Shown here: piece by piece, positions 46,969 through 55,661 of the stretch
Layout of the letters: each line of letters opens with the position of its first letter
Position numbering within the stretch: the first letter of the stretch is position 1
Source: Methylobacterium sp. CB376
GTDB lineage: Bacteria > Pseudomonadota > Alphaproteobacteria > Rhizobiales > Beijerinckiaceae
NCBI RefSeq assembly: GCF_029714205.1
Contig: NZ_CP121648.1
Location: 6,921,501 to 6,985,500 of the forward strand
Reading direction: 5' to 3'
DNA length: 64,000 nt
Program-made: the position numbers and the translations under genes
The notes under the pieces: generated by a model
What the model saw: only the letters and a program-made list of their open reading frames with translations
Database searches by the model: none
What the model was told of the DNA's origin: nothing

Positions 46969-48366
46969 ATGGCGGGCGAGGGGCCGATCGAGGCGGCGCG
47001 GATCCGCGCGCTCAACCAGGCGCCGCCGCGGCAGGGGCGCTACGTGCTCTACCTGATGCAGCAGGCGATGCGCAGCCGCGACAACCCGGCCCTCGAACAC
47101 GCGATCGACGAGGCGAACCGCCTCGGCCTGCCCGTGGTGGTGGGGTTCGGCCTCCTCGACGGCGGCCGGACCTTCCCGGAGGCGAATGCCCGCCACTACG
47201 CCTTCCTGCTGCAGGGGCTCGCCGCCGCCAGGGCCGGGGTGGAGCGGCGCGGCATCGCCTTCGTGCTGCGCCGCTCCACCCCGGCGGCGGCGGCCCTGGC
47301 GCTGGGCGCCGAGGCGGCCCTGGCGGTGCTCGACCGCGGCTACCTCACGGTGCAGAGGGCGTGGAGCGCCGAGATCGCCCGGGGCCTCGCCTGCCCGGTG
47401 GTGCAGGTCGAGGGCGACGTGGTGGTCCCGGTCGAGACCGCCTCGGACAAGCACGAATTCGCCGCCCGCACCCTGCGCCCGAAGCTGCAGCGGCTCTGGG
47501 ACTCCTACCTCGCGCCCCTGCGCGCCCGCAGGGTGGCGCACGCGGCGGACGGGCTCGCCCTGGCGAGCGACCTCGACGTCTCGGACCCGGAGGCGGCGCT
47601 CGCCGCCCTGACCCTCGACCGCGCCGTGCGCCCGGTGCGGCGCTTCCGCGGCGGGGAGGACGAGGCGATGGCCCGGCTCGACGCCTACCTCGCCGGGCCC
47701 TTCGCGCAGTACGGCACGGTCCGCAACCGGCCCGAGGCGGGGGCGGCCTCGCACATGAGCCCCTACCTGCATTTCGGCCAGATCTCGCCGGTGGCGATCG
47801 CCCTGAAGGTGCGGGCGGCCGCGGCCGGCGGCCCGGAGGACAAGGCCTCCTACCTGGAGGAACTGATCGTCCGGCGCGAACTGGCGATGAACCACGTCCA
47901 CTACCAGCCGGGCTACGACCGCTACGAGTCGGCCGTGCCGGACTGGGCGCGCAGGGCCCTGGCCGAGCACGCGGGCGACCGCCGCGACCCGCTCTACGAC
48001 GAGGCCGCGCTGGAGGAGGGCCGCACCCACGACCGCCACTGGAACGCGGCGATGCGGGAGATGCGCGAGACCGGCTACATGCACAACCACCTGCGCATGT
48101 ACTGGGGCAAGAAGATCCTCGAATGGTCCCCCTCGCCCGAGGAGGGGTTCCGGCGCACCCTGCGGCTCAACAACCGCTACTTCCTGGACGGGCGCGACCC
48201 GAATTCCTTCACCAACGTGGCCTGGATCTACGGCCTGCACGACCGGCCCTGGGGCCGGCGCCCGATCTTCGGCACCGTGCGCTATCTCGGCCCCAACACG
48301 CTGAGGAAGTTCGACGCCGCGGGCTACCTTCGCAGCGTCGAGGCGCTCTGCGCCGCGGAGGCGTGA
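46969..48366 (+). CDS. phr: Class II CPD photolyase
   Basis: The enzyme repairs cyclobutane pyrimidine dimers with blue light, using FADH. The 465-residue protein has a class II N-domain (RYVLYLMQQAMRSRDN), SHMSPYLHFGQISPVAIAL and the FAD/DNA-binding C-domain with MHNHLRMYWGKKILEWSP and LNNRYFLDGRDPNSFTNVAW. GGGGAGGGG precedes the ATG. It is divergent from the small RNA. Two M2 repeats start within a few bases of its stop. Confidence 0.95.
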   Translation: MAGEGPIEAARIRALNQAPPRQGRYVLYLMQQAMRSRDNPALEHAIDEANRLGLPVVVGFGLLDGGRTFPEANARHYAFLLQGLAAARAGVERRGIAFVLRRSTPAAAALALGAEAALAVLDRGYLTVQRAWSAEIARGLACPVVQVEGDVVVPVETASDKHEFAARTLRPKLQRLWDSYLAPLRARRVAHAADGLALASDLDVSDPEAALAALTLDRAVRPVRRFRGGEDEAMARLDAYLAGPFAQYGTVRNRPEAGAASHMSPYLHFGQISPVAIALKVRAAAAGGPEDKASYLEELIVRRELAMNHVHYQPGYDRYESAVPDWARRALAEHAGDRRDPLYDEAALEEGRTHDRHWNAAMREMRETGYMHNHLRMYWGKKILEWSPSPEEGFRRTLRLNNRYFLDGRDPNSFTNVAWIYGLHDRPWGRRPIFGTVRYLGPNTLRKFDAAGYLRSVEALCAAEA

Positions 48367-48367
48367 T

Positions 48368-48440
48368 CCGACATCCGGTTGATGGCTTCGCCATCTCCGA
48401 TGTCGGCCATGCGGATGTCGGCGTCGCTCAGGCGCCGCGC
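48368..48440 (-). repeat. Dispersed palindromic element M2, copy 2 (diverged)
   Basis: Inverted relative to copy 1 and starting two bases after the photolyase stop. It differs at several positions (ACATCC for GCCATCC, GATGTCGG for GATTTCGG) but keeps the same length of 73 bp. Confidence 0.88.
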
Positions 48441-48453
48441 GGGCTTTTGGCAT

Positions 48454-48526
48454 ACGCCATCCGGTTGATGGCTTCGCCATCTCCGATTTCGGCCATGCGG
48501 ATGGCGGCTTCGCTCAAGCGCCGCGC
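48454..48526 (-). repeat. Dispersed palindromic element M2, copy 3
   Basis: Nearly identical to copy 1 but inverted, and in tandem with copy 2 with a 13-base spacer. Confidence 0.92.
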
Positions 48527-48583
48527 GGGCTCGTCAGACGCTGTCCGGAATTGATCGTCCGGACAGCGGATGACCGGTCCGCC

Positions 48584-48844
48584 TCAGGGCGCGACGGTGC
48601 TCTCCCCGGCGGCGCGGCGGCGGCGCGGGGCGGCCTTCACGGCGGACGCGGCCTTGCTCGGCGCCTTGCCGGGCACCTTGGGGGCCGCCTTGGCCCGCGG
48701 CGTGCGGGCCGGCGCCGCCGGGGCCGCCTCGCGCAGCTCCCGCTCGGCGAGGTCCCAGTAATACGCGTCGCGGCCCATCGCGCGGCCGTCGCGCTCCCAC
48801 AGCGCGTAGGCCCGCTCGCGGATCCTGTTTTCGACGTGATCCAT
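48584..48844 (-). CDS. DUF2934 family small protein
   Basis: The 86-residue protein opens with the DUF2934 signature: IRERAYALWERDGRAMGRD then YYWDLAERELREA, followed by a lysine/alanine/proline-rich basic tail (RAKAAPKVPGKAPSKAAS). The domain is common in rhizobia and of unknown role; the tail would suit nucleic-acid binding. GGAG lies six bases before the ATG. Confidence 0.88.
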   Translation of the reverse strand: MDHVENRIRERAYALWERDGRAMGRDAYYWDLAERELREAAPAAPARTPRAKAAPKVPGKAPSKAASAVKAAPRRRRAAGESTVAP

Positions 48845-49126
48845 GCTCAACTCCAGGATTGATCTGGTTCGACGATGGGTGGGGGTGGTTAACAAAAGCT
48901 TAAGCGGGTCGTCGCGACCGAAAACCGGGGGTCTTGCCGAGGAGACATGGCTGCCGAGGGCTCCAGGCGGGCGGAGATGCTTCGAGTCCGCGGTTCCGGC
49001 CGCTGCCGTCCCGGGATCGGCGGACCGGGAGCCGCGCCGTGCCGCCGGATCGCCTGGCGCCGCCCGTCAACCGCTTCGCGGCGCCCGGCCCTTGCGGCGG
49101 CGGGTCCGGCCGGTCTTGATGCGGGC

Positions 49127-50440
49127 ATGTCCGACCTCTTCGCCGCCGCCGGGCTCGCCGCCGGCGCCCCCCGGCCGCTCGCCGACCGCCTGCGCCCCAC
49201 CAGCCTCGCCGAGGTGGTGGGCCAGGAGCACCTGACCGGGGAGGGCGGCGCGCTCACCCGCCTCCTGCGCGGCGGGAGCCTCGGCTCGCTGATCCTGTGG
49301 GGACCGCCCGGCACCGGCAAGACCACGGTGGCGCGGCTCCTCGCCCGCGAGACGGCGCTGCATTTCGAGCAGATCTCGGCGATCTTCTCGGGCGTCGCCG
49401 AGCTGCGCAAGGTGTTCGAGGCGGCGCGCGCCCGGCGGGCGGCCGGGCAGGGCACGCTGCTCTTCGTCGACGAGATCCACCGCTTCAACCGCGCCCAGCT
49501 CGACGCCTTCCTGCCGGTGACCGAGGACGGGACCGTGACGCTCGTCGGCGCCACGACGGAGAACCCCTCCTTCGAACTCAACGCCGCGCTCCTGTCGCGG
49601 GCCCGGGTTCTGGTCTTCCGCGCCCTCGACGAGGCGGCGATCGGCAAGCTGCTCGACCGGGCCGAGGCGGCGGAGGGCCGGCCGCTGCCCCTCGATCCCG
49701 AGGCCCGCGCGGTGCTGCTGCGGATGGCGGACGGCGACGGGCGCGCGGCGCTGACCCTCGCCGAGGAGATCTGGCGTTCGACGGCCGGCGACGAGGTGCT
49801 CACCCCCGAGGCGCTGCAGGCGCTGATCCAGCGCCGTGCCCCCGTCTACGACAAGGCCCAGGAGGGGCACTACAACCTGATCAGCGCCCTGCACAAGACG
49901 ATCCGCGGCTCGGACCCGGACGCGGCGCTCTACTATCTCTGCCGGATGCTCGACGCGGGCGAGGACCGCCTGTTCATCGCCCGCCGCCTGGTGCGCGCGG
50001 CGGTGGAGGATGTGGGCCTCGCCGACCCGCAGGCGCTCGCGGTGGCGAACGCCGCCAAGGAGGCCTTCGATTTCCTGGGCTCGCCCGAGGGGGAACTGGC
50101 CCTCGCCCAGGCGACCGTCTACCTCGCCACCGCGCCGAAATCGAACGCGGTCTACACCGCCTACAAGGCCGCCACGCGGGTGGCCAAGGAGCACGGCTCC
50201 CTGCCGCCGCCGCGCACCATCCTCAACGCCCCCACCAAGCTGATGCGCCGGCTCGGCTACGGCGAGGGCTACCGCTACGACCACGACGAGCCCGACGCCT
50301 TCTCGGGGCAGGATTACTGGCCCGAGCGCCTCGGCCGCCAGCACTTCTACGCCCCGACCGAGCGCGGCTTCGAGCGGCGCATCGCCGAGCGGCTGCAATG
50401 GTGGGAGGCGGAGCGCGGTCGGCGGAAACAGGGCGAATAG
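49127..50440 (+). CDS. rarA: Replication-associated recombination protein A
   Basis: RarA (MgsA) is an AAA+ ATPase acting at stalled replication forks. The 437-residue protein has the N-terminal LRPTSLAEVVGQEHL box, Walker A WGPPGTGKTTVARLLA, Walker B LLFVDEIHRFNRAQLDAFL, sensor 1 LVGATTENPSFELNAALLSR and the RarA C-domain (SALHKTIRGSDPDAALYYL; LNAPTKLMRRLGYG). Start at ATG 49127; earlier in-frame codons are low-complexity. Confidence 0.97.
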   Translation: MSDLFAAAGLAAGAPRPLADRLRPTSLAEVVGQEHLTGEGGALTRLLRGGSLGSLILWGPPGTGKTTVARLLARETALHFEQISAIFSGVAELRKVFEAARARRAAGQGTLLFVDEIHRFNRAQLDAFLPVTEDGTVTLVGATTENPSFELNAALLSRARVLVFRALDEAAIGKLLDRAEAAEGRPLPLDPEARAVLLRMADGDGRAALTLAEEIWRSTAGDEVLTPEALQALIQRRAPVYDKAQEGHYNLISALHKTIRGSDPDAALYYLCRMLDAGEDRLFIARRLVRAAVEDVGLADPQALAVANAAKEAFDFLGSPEGELALAQATVYLATAPKSNAVYTAYKAATRVAKEHGSLPPPRTILNAPTKLMRRLGYGEGYRYDHDEPDAFSGQDYWPERLGRQHFYAPTERGFERRIAERLQWWEAERGRRKQGE

Positions 50441-50483
50441 CGCCGCTCTGTGAAGGTTTCGTGAACCATCCTCGCTTACCAAG

Positions 50484-50512
50484 TTGACGGGCACCCTCCC
50501 TAACGTCAGATT
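50484..50512 (+). promoter_or_regulatory. Candidate promoter of the ParA-like gene
   Basis: TTGACG and CAGATT are spaced by 17 bases, 67 bases before the ATG, in an A/T-richer patch. Confidence 0.4.
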
Positions 50513-50578
50513 GGGGCGGACGATGATCAGAACCAGACAACAGACGGCCGGCGGCGCCGTTCGGGAGACCGCCCCCAC

Positions 50579-51403
50579 ATGAGCGCTCGCGTTCTCTCGA
50601 GCGCCAATTGCAAGGGCGGGACCGGGAAGTCGACCGTGGCGGTGAACCTCGCGGCGGATCTCGCGGCCGAGGGGTTCCGCGTGCTGGTGATCGACCTCGA
50701 TCCTCAGGGACATGCCGGGTTCGGCTTCGGGCTCGCGGCCCGGCTCGGCCGCGGGAACAGCCACGCGCCGCTCCTCGGCCGGCGGGTGGACCTCCGGGAG
50801 GCGGTCCTGCGCAGCGAGGAGGACGAGGTCGACCTCCTGCCGGCCGACCGCGGCTTCGACGGGCAGATCACCGCCCAGGGCATCCGCTGCCTGGACGACG
50901 CCCTGTGGCCGCTGCGGGCCGATTACGACCTCATGCTGATCGACGTGCCGCCCGCCGCCGCGGCGCTCACCGTCTGCGCCCTGATGGCGAGCGACGGCGT
51001 CGTCATCCCCACCACCCTCGATCCCCTCGGCCTGGAGGGCGTCCGGCAATTCGCCCGCTCCTATCACCGGATGATGCTGCAATTCGGCGCCGCGGAACTC
51101 GGCTTCGCCATCGCGCCGATGCGCATCGACCTGCGCTCCAACGTCGAGAAGGAGGTGCTGGGCCGGCTGCGCACGGATTTCGGCCCCGGCCAGATGATCC
51201 GCGGGGTGCGGGTGGACGTGGCGGTGAGCGAGGCCTTCGCCCGCCGCCGGCCCCTGCGGCGCCACCGCGACCGCGCCCGGGCGGTGGACGATTTCCGCGG
51301 CCTCGCCGCCGACGTGGTGCGCCGCTTCGGGGTCGAGGCGCGGCCGCCGATGCCCGTCTATCCGCCCCGGCTCGAAGGGTTTGTGCGCACGCCCTGCGCC
51401 TGA
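50579..51403 (+). CDS. ParA-family ATPase without a ParB partner
   Basis: The 274-residue protein has the deviant Walker A KGGTGKSTVAVNLAADLA, the switch I DLDPQGHAGFGFG and the VPPAAAALTVCAL region with Walker B DLMLIDVPP. ParA proteins position DNA or protein cargoes on the nucleoid. There is no parB nearby, so it may be an orphan that places a non-DNA cargo, such as a chemosensory or storage cluster. The gene ends just before M1 and M2 repeats. Confidence 0.9.
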   Translation: MSARVLSSANCKGGTGKSTVAVNLAADLAAEGFRVLVIDLDPQGHAGFGFGLAARLGRGNSHAPLLGRRVDLREAVLRSEEDEVDLLPADRGFDGQITAQGIRCLDDALWPLRADYDLMLIDVPPAAAALTVCALMASDGVVIPTTLDPLGLEGVRQFARSYHRMMLQFGAAELGFAIAPMRIDLRSNVEKEVLGRLRTDFGPGQMIRGVRVDVAVSEAFARRRPLRRHRDRARAVDDFRGLAADVVRRFGVEARPPMPVYPPRLEGFVRTPCA

Positions 51404-51437
51404 TCCGGGATCGGCTTGATCGAAGCGGGTCCCGGAT
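51403..51437. repeat. Dispersed hairpin element M1, copy 3
   Basis: GATCCGGGA / TCCCGGATC arms around a TTGATCGAAGC centre; it begins within the stop codon of the ParA-like gene. Confidence 0.8.
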
Positions 51438-51459
51438 CACCAGCCTGCGCGGCGCCTGT

Positions 51460-51532
51460 GCGCGGCGCCTGAGCGAAGCCGCCATCCGCATGGCCGAAAT
51501 CGGAGATGGCGAAGCCATCAACCGGATGGCGG
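51460..51532 (+). repeat. Dispersed palindromic element M2, copy 4
   Basis: Identical over 73 bp to the copy at 13542-13614, and again paired with an M1 element on its left. Confidence 0.93.
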
Positions 51533-51581
51533 ATGAGAGGCCGGGTTTGCCGGGGCCCGGACCGGGTGCTAGGAGCCCCGC

Positions 51582-52991
51582 ATGACCGGAAAACCCCCTT
51601 CCCGCGGCGGACGCGCGCGCGCCGATGCCGGGCGCCCGAAGCCCGGGCGCCCGCCCGCGCGGGCGCGCACCGGGCCGCGCAACACCGCCCGCGACGCCGC
51701 CGAACGCGCCGCCGGCGGCCGAGACCTCGGCGATGCCGCCCCCTGGGACCAGGGCGAGGCGATCCCGGCGGCCAAGTCTCCGGCGGCCAAGTCTCCGGCG
51801 GCCAAGTCTTCGGCGGCCAAGTCTCCGGCGGCCAAGACTTCGGCGGCCAGGTCTTCGGCGGCCAAGACTTCGGCGACCAAGCCCCCGCGCCCGCCCCGGG
51901 CTCCCCGCGCGGCCGCGCCGCCGGCCCGGCCGCCGCGGCCCGCCGCCCCCGCCCCGACCCGCCGGGAGACCCGCGAGGCGACCGCCGCCGCCCTCGCCAC
52001 CGGCGTGCAGACCCTGGAGGTGACGCCCGACGAGGCCGGGATGCGCATCGACCGCTTCCTGTCGGCGCGCTTCCCGCAGCTGCCCTTCACCCGCATCCAG
52101 AGCCTCGTGCGCAAGGGCGAATTGCGGGTCAACGGCAAGCGCGCGAAGGCCGCCGACCGGGTCGAGCCGGGGGCGAGCGTGCGGGTGCCGCCGCTCAAGC
52201 TCGACGCGGCCAAGCCCGGCCCGAGCCCGGCCCGGGCCGAGAGCGACCTCGCCTATCTGCGCTCCCTGGTGCTCTACGAGGACCAGGACATGATGGTGCT
52301 CAACAAGCCCTACGGCCTCGCGGTGCAGGGCGGCTCGGGCACCAAGCGCCACGTGGACGGCCTGCTGGAGGCCCTGCGCGCGCCGGACGGGCAGAAGCCG
52401 CGCCTCGTCCACCGCCTCGACAAGGACACGGCCGGCTGCCTCGTCATCGCCAAGACCCGGCTCGCCGCCGCGACGCTCGCCAAAACCTTCCGGTCGCGTG
52501 CGGCGCGCAAGATCTACTGGGCGCTCGCCGCGGGCGTGCCGAAGGTCCGCCAGGGCCGCGTCTCGACCTACCTCGCCAAGGAGGAGGTCGGCGAGGCCGA
52601 TGCGCGCATGCGCGTCGCCCAGCACGGGGACGAGGGGGCGAGCCACGCGCTGACCTATTACGCGGTGGTCGACCAGGCCGGGCAGAAGCTCTCCTGGCTG
52701 TCGCTGAAGCCGGTGACCGGGCGCACCCACCAGCTGCGGGCCCACGCCGCCCATATCGGCCACCCGCTGGTCGGCGACCCGAAATACTTCGACATCGAGA
52801 ATTGGGAATTGCCCGGGGGCCTGCAGAACCGCCTGCACCTGCTGGCGCGCCGCATCGTCATCCCGCATCCCCGCACCAACAAGCCGGTCGACGTCACCGC
52901 GCCGCTGCCGCCGCACATGGCCCAGAGCTGGAACCTGCTCGGCTTCGACGCGGGCCGCTACGACCCGATCGTGGAGGCGCCCGAGGGCTGA
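51582..52991 (+). CDS. RluA-family 23S rRNA pseudouridine synthase (RluC/RluD-like)
   Basis: The 469-residue protein has an S4 RNA-binding domain (GMRIDRFLSARFPQLPFTRI; LVRKGELRVNGKRAK) and the catalytic domain with the aspartate motif HRLDKDTAGCLVIAK and the GRTHQLRAHAAHIGHPLVGD ending. It isomerises uridines in 23S rRNA. The first 140 residues are unusual: a basic region and eight PAAKS/SAAKT-type pentapeptides not found in the core family. Followed, as in many alphaproteobacteria, by a HAD gene and ATP12. Confidence 0.94.
   Translation: MTGKPPSRGGRARADAGRPKPGRPPARARTGPRNTARDAAERAAGGRDLGDAAPWDQGEAIPAAKSPAAKSPAAKSSAAKSPAAKTSAARSSAAKTSATKPPRPPRAPRAAAPPARPPRPAAPAPTRRETREATAAALATGVQTLEVTPDEAGMRIDRFLSARFPQLPFTRIQSLVRKGELRVNGKRAKAADRVEPGASVRVPPLKLDAAKPGPSPARAESDLAYLRSLVLYEDQDMMVLNKPYGLAVQGGSGTKRHVDGLLEALRAPDGQKPRLVHRLDKDTAGCLVIAKTRLAAATLAKTFRSRAARKIYWALAAGVPKVRQGRVSTYLAKEEVGEADARMRVAQHGDEGASHALTYYAVVDQAGQKLSWLSLKPVTGRTHQLRAHAAHIGHPLVGDPKYFDIENWELPGGLQNRLHLLARRIVIPHPRTNKPVDVTAPLPPHMAQSWNLLGFDAGRYDPIVEAPEG
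51767..51885 (+). repeat. 15-bp in-frame minisatellite in the pseudouridine synthase gene
   Basis: About eight 15-bp units with the core GCGGCCAAGTCT encode pentapeptides rich in Ala, Lys and Ser in the N-terminal extension. Confidence 0.95.
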
Positions 52992-53144
52992 TCGGCCCCG
53001 GGCGCGGCCCGGCTGCCGCCCGATCGGACGGGTCGTCGGACGGGTGGTCGGACGGGTCTTGGCAGGACCGCCCGGCGCCTTATTCTTGCCGCTGGCGCCG
53101 TCGGGCGGCCAGATCTTCCCCCCTCGCGAGAGAGCCCGACGCCC

Positions 53145-53655
53145 ATGCGACCTCGCCCGATGAGACCTGCCCCGATGAGACCTGCCGCGCTCGGCCTTCT
53201 CGGCCTCCTCGCCGCAGCCGCGCTGGCACCGGCTGTCTCCCGGGCACAGCAGCCGCCGGCCCCGGCGGCCCGGCCCGAGACCACGCAGGCGACCAGCCCG
53301 CAGACGGCCCCGCCGCAGCCCGGGCCGCCGCAGGCGGCCCCACCCCATCCCCTGCCGCCGCAGGCGGCCCCACCCCAGTCCCCGCCGCCGCAGGCGCAGG
53401 CCCCACCCCATCCCCTGCCGCCGCAGGCGGCCCCGGGCGCCCCGGCGCAGGCGGGCGCGCGGGCGGAGGGGGCGGCCCGCCGCGGGCCAGCGCCTCAAGC
53501 GGCGGATCTCCTACGCGGCCTGCAATCGGGCCGCCCTGCGGCGCAACCTGCGGGGTGGGGCACGCCGCCGCTTCCTGATCCGCTGCCGCCTGGGTTATGA
53601 GCGGATCCAGCCGGGCACGCCGCCCCGCGGCGCGGAGGGGCGCCCGCGGTCCTGA
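53145..53655 (+). pseudogene. Proline-rich secreted protein with a frameshift
   Basis: A signal peptide (ALGLLGLLAAAALAPAVSRA) and a long Pro/Gln/Ala repeat region (PPQAAPPQ-type) are read from ATG 53145, 53160 or 53175. The expected C-terminus, RLKRRISYAACNRAAL then RRRFLIRCRLGYERIQPG, is in the next frame and ends at TGA 53655. An extra base in the G-run near 53466-53472 would restore one frame. As given, translation continues out of frame to 53600. The start itself lies in a tandem 15-bp repeat. Sequencing error in a repeat is the main alternative. Confidence 0.6.
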
Positions 53656-53685
53656 CGGCGGCGGCGGAACGGACGGCGGCTGCGC

Positions 53686-54345
53686 GTGATCCTCATCGTC
53701 TTCGACGTCGACGGCACCCTCGTCGACAGCCAGCACCTGATCGTGGCGGCGCAGGAGGCGGCCTTCGCGGCGGTCGGGCTGCCGGCGCCGAGCCGCGCGC
53801 GGGCGCTCTCGGTGGTCGGGCTCTCGCTGCCCCAGGCCTTCACGGCCCTGGTCGGGGCGGACGGGCCCGTGACGGCGCTCGCCGCCCATTACAAGGAGGC
53901 CTTCCACCGGCTTCGCGCCGAGGCCGCCCTGCGCGAGCCGCTCTTCCCGGGGGCGGCGGAGCTGCTGGCCCGGCTCCACCGGCAGCCCGAGGTGCAGCTC
54001 GGCATCGCCACCGGCAAGTCCCGCCGCGGCGTCGACCACCTGATCCGGGCCTATGGCTGGGAGGGCTGGTTCGCGACCGTGCAGACCGCCGACGACGCGC
54101 CCTCAAAGCCCCACCCGGCGATGCTGGAACAGGCGATGGGCGAGGTGGGCCTCTCCGCCGCCGACACGCTGATGATCGGCGACACGACCTACGACATGCT
54201 GATGGCCCGCGGCGCCAAGGTGGTCCCGATCGGCGTCGCCTGGGGCTACCACACCCCGGAGGCCCTCACCGCCGCCGGCGCCCAGGAGGTGGTGACCTCC
54301 TACGCGGAGCTCGGCACGGTGCTGGAGGGGCGAGCGGGGGTGTAG
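53686..54345 (+). CDS. HAD-superfamily hydrolase, subfamily IA
   Basis: The 219-residue protein has motif I IVFDVDGTLVDSQ, motif II GIATGKSRRG, the lysine of motif III in SKPHPAMLEQA and motif IV MIGDTTYDMLMARG. It is a phosphoglycolate-phosphatase-like enzyme of unknown substrate. GTG 53686 is the start. The order rluA-HAD-ATP12 is widespread in alphaproteobacteria, supporting the annotation. Confidence 0.94.
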   Translation: MILIVFDVDGTLVDSQHLIVAAQEAAFAAVGLPAPSRARALSVVGLSLPQAFTALVGADGPVTALAAHYKEAFHRLRAEAALREPLFPGAAELLARLHRQPEVQLGIATGKSRRGVDHLIRAYGWEGWFATVQTADDAPSKPHPAMLEQAMGEVGLSAADTLMIGDTTYDMLMARGAKVVPIGVAWGYHTPEALTAAGAQEVVTSYAELGTVLEGRAGV

Positions 54346-54394
54346 CGGAACCCGGAGCCTCGCATTCCGGCCCGCTCCCGCCTATCTCGATCCG

Positions 54395-55183
54395 ATGAGC
54401 GACGACACCCTCCGCGACTGGCTGGGCCAGCCCGAGCCGAATCCCGATCCCCTCCGCGCCGCCCGGACGGCGAGCAGGCCCGCCCTGCCCAAGCGCTTCT
54501 ACGCCGAGGCCGGGACCGCCGAGGCCGAGGACGGGCACCGGCTCGTCCTCGACGGGCGCCCGGCCCGCACCCCCGGCCGGCGCGTCGTCGCGGTGCCGCA
54601 GCCGGCCGTGGCCCGGGCGCTGGCCGAGGAATGGGGGGCGCAGGCGGAGGTGATCGACCCGGCCCGCATGCCGCTCACCCGCCTCGTCAACACGGCCCTC
54701 GACGGCGTCGCCGAGCGGCGCGAGGCGGTGGTGCAGGACATCGCGGCCTATGCGGGCTCCGACCTCCTCGCCTATCGGGCGGGCGACCCGGCGCGGCTGG
54801 TGGCGAGCCAGGCGGCGGCCTGGGATCCGGTGCTCGACTGGGCGCGCGACGAACTCGGCGCGCTCATCGTGCTGAGCGAGGGCGTGATGCACGTGGCCCA
54901 GCCGGCCGGCTCGCTAGAGGCGGTGCGCCGGGCGGTCGAGGCGGTCGAGAGCCCGCTCGCGCTCACCGGGCTGCACGTCATGACGACGCTCACCGGCTCG
55001 GTCCTGCTCGCCCTCGCGGTGCTGCGCGGACGCCTGACGGCCGAGGAGGCCTGGGAGGCGGCGCATGTCGACGAGACCTTCCAGGCGAGCGTCTGGGGAC
55101 GCGACGAGGAGGCCGAGGCGCGCCGGGCGCTGCGCAAGCAGGATTTCCTGACCGCCGCGCGGCTCGTCGCCCTGACGGCGTGA
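54395..55183 (+). CDS. ATP12 family ATP synthase F1 assembly chaperone
   Basis: ATP12 binds free F1 alpha subunits during ATP synthase assembly in mitochondria, and bacterial homologues are expected to do the same. The 262-residue protein has the family marks KRFYAEAGTAEAEDGHRLVLD, WGAQAEVIDPARMPLTRL and the C-terminal DETFQASVWGRDEEAEARR. It follows the HAD gene by 49 bases. Confidence 0.95.
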   Translation: MSDDTLRDWLGQPEPNPDPLRAARTASRPALPKRFYAEAGTAEAEDGHRLVLDGRPARTPGRRVVAVPQPAVARALAEEWGAQAEVIDPARMPLTRLVNTALDGVAERREAVVQDIAAYAGSDLLAYRAGDPARLVASQAAAWDPVLDWARDELGALIVLSEGVMHVAQPAGSLEAVRRAVEAVESPLALTGLHVMTTLTGSVLLALAVLRGRLTAEEAWEAAHVDETFQASVWGRDEEAEARRALRKQDFLTAARLVALTA

Positions 55184-55213
55184 GGGCGCCGCCCGGGGCG
55201 CCCCCGTCCCGTC

Positions 55214-55483
55214 TCAGGCCAGGTTCACGCGGCTGCGCCGGGGCCGGGGATCGGGCTCCAGCTCGGTGAAGGGCACCGTGAAGAGCGGGCGGTGCGCCTC
55301 GTCCGTCACCGCGAAGCGGTAGCGGGCGAGCTGGGGGTTGCGGGCGCATTCGTCGTGCGAGGTGAAGCCGGCCCCGTGGCGCGCGAGCGCCAGGGCCGCC
55401 GCGTCGTCGGGGCAGTCGATCCCGAAAAAGTCCTGACAGACGACGCCCGATCCGGATTGCACGTCGAAATGGTAGCGTGGCAT
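55214..55483 (-). CDS. DUF6894-type small protein
   Basis: The 89-residue protein starts PRYHFDVQSGSGVVCQDFFG, the pattern of rhizobial DUF6894 proteins, with a following D..AA..LA helix. Function unknown. GGAGGGCGGG directly precedes the ATG. It is convergent with ATP12, 30 bases apart. Confidence 0.8.
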   Translation of the reverse strand: MPRYHFDVQSGSGVVCQDFFGIDCPDDAAALALARHGAGFTSHDECARNPQLARYRFAVTDEAHRPLFTVPFTELEPDPRPRRSRVNLA

Positions 55484-55661
55484 CCCGCCCTCCGTTCGCC
55501 CCCCCGGCGGGGCCGTTCGCCGCCCCTGACCGGACGCCAGACTGCGCCTTCCCGGGCGGTCTGTCACCCGGGCTCGGCGCCTTGACGCTGCGCGCGGGCG
55601 CGGGCAAGCGGGAGGCGGCGGCTCCGGGTGGGGCCGGGCGCATCCGGCAGGAGGGCAGGGC

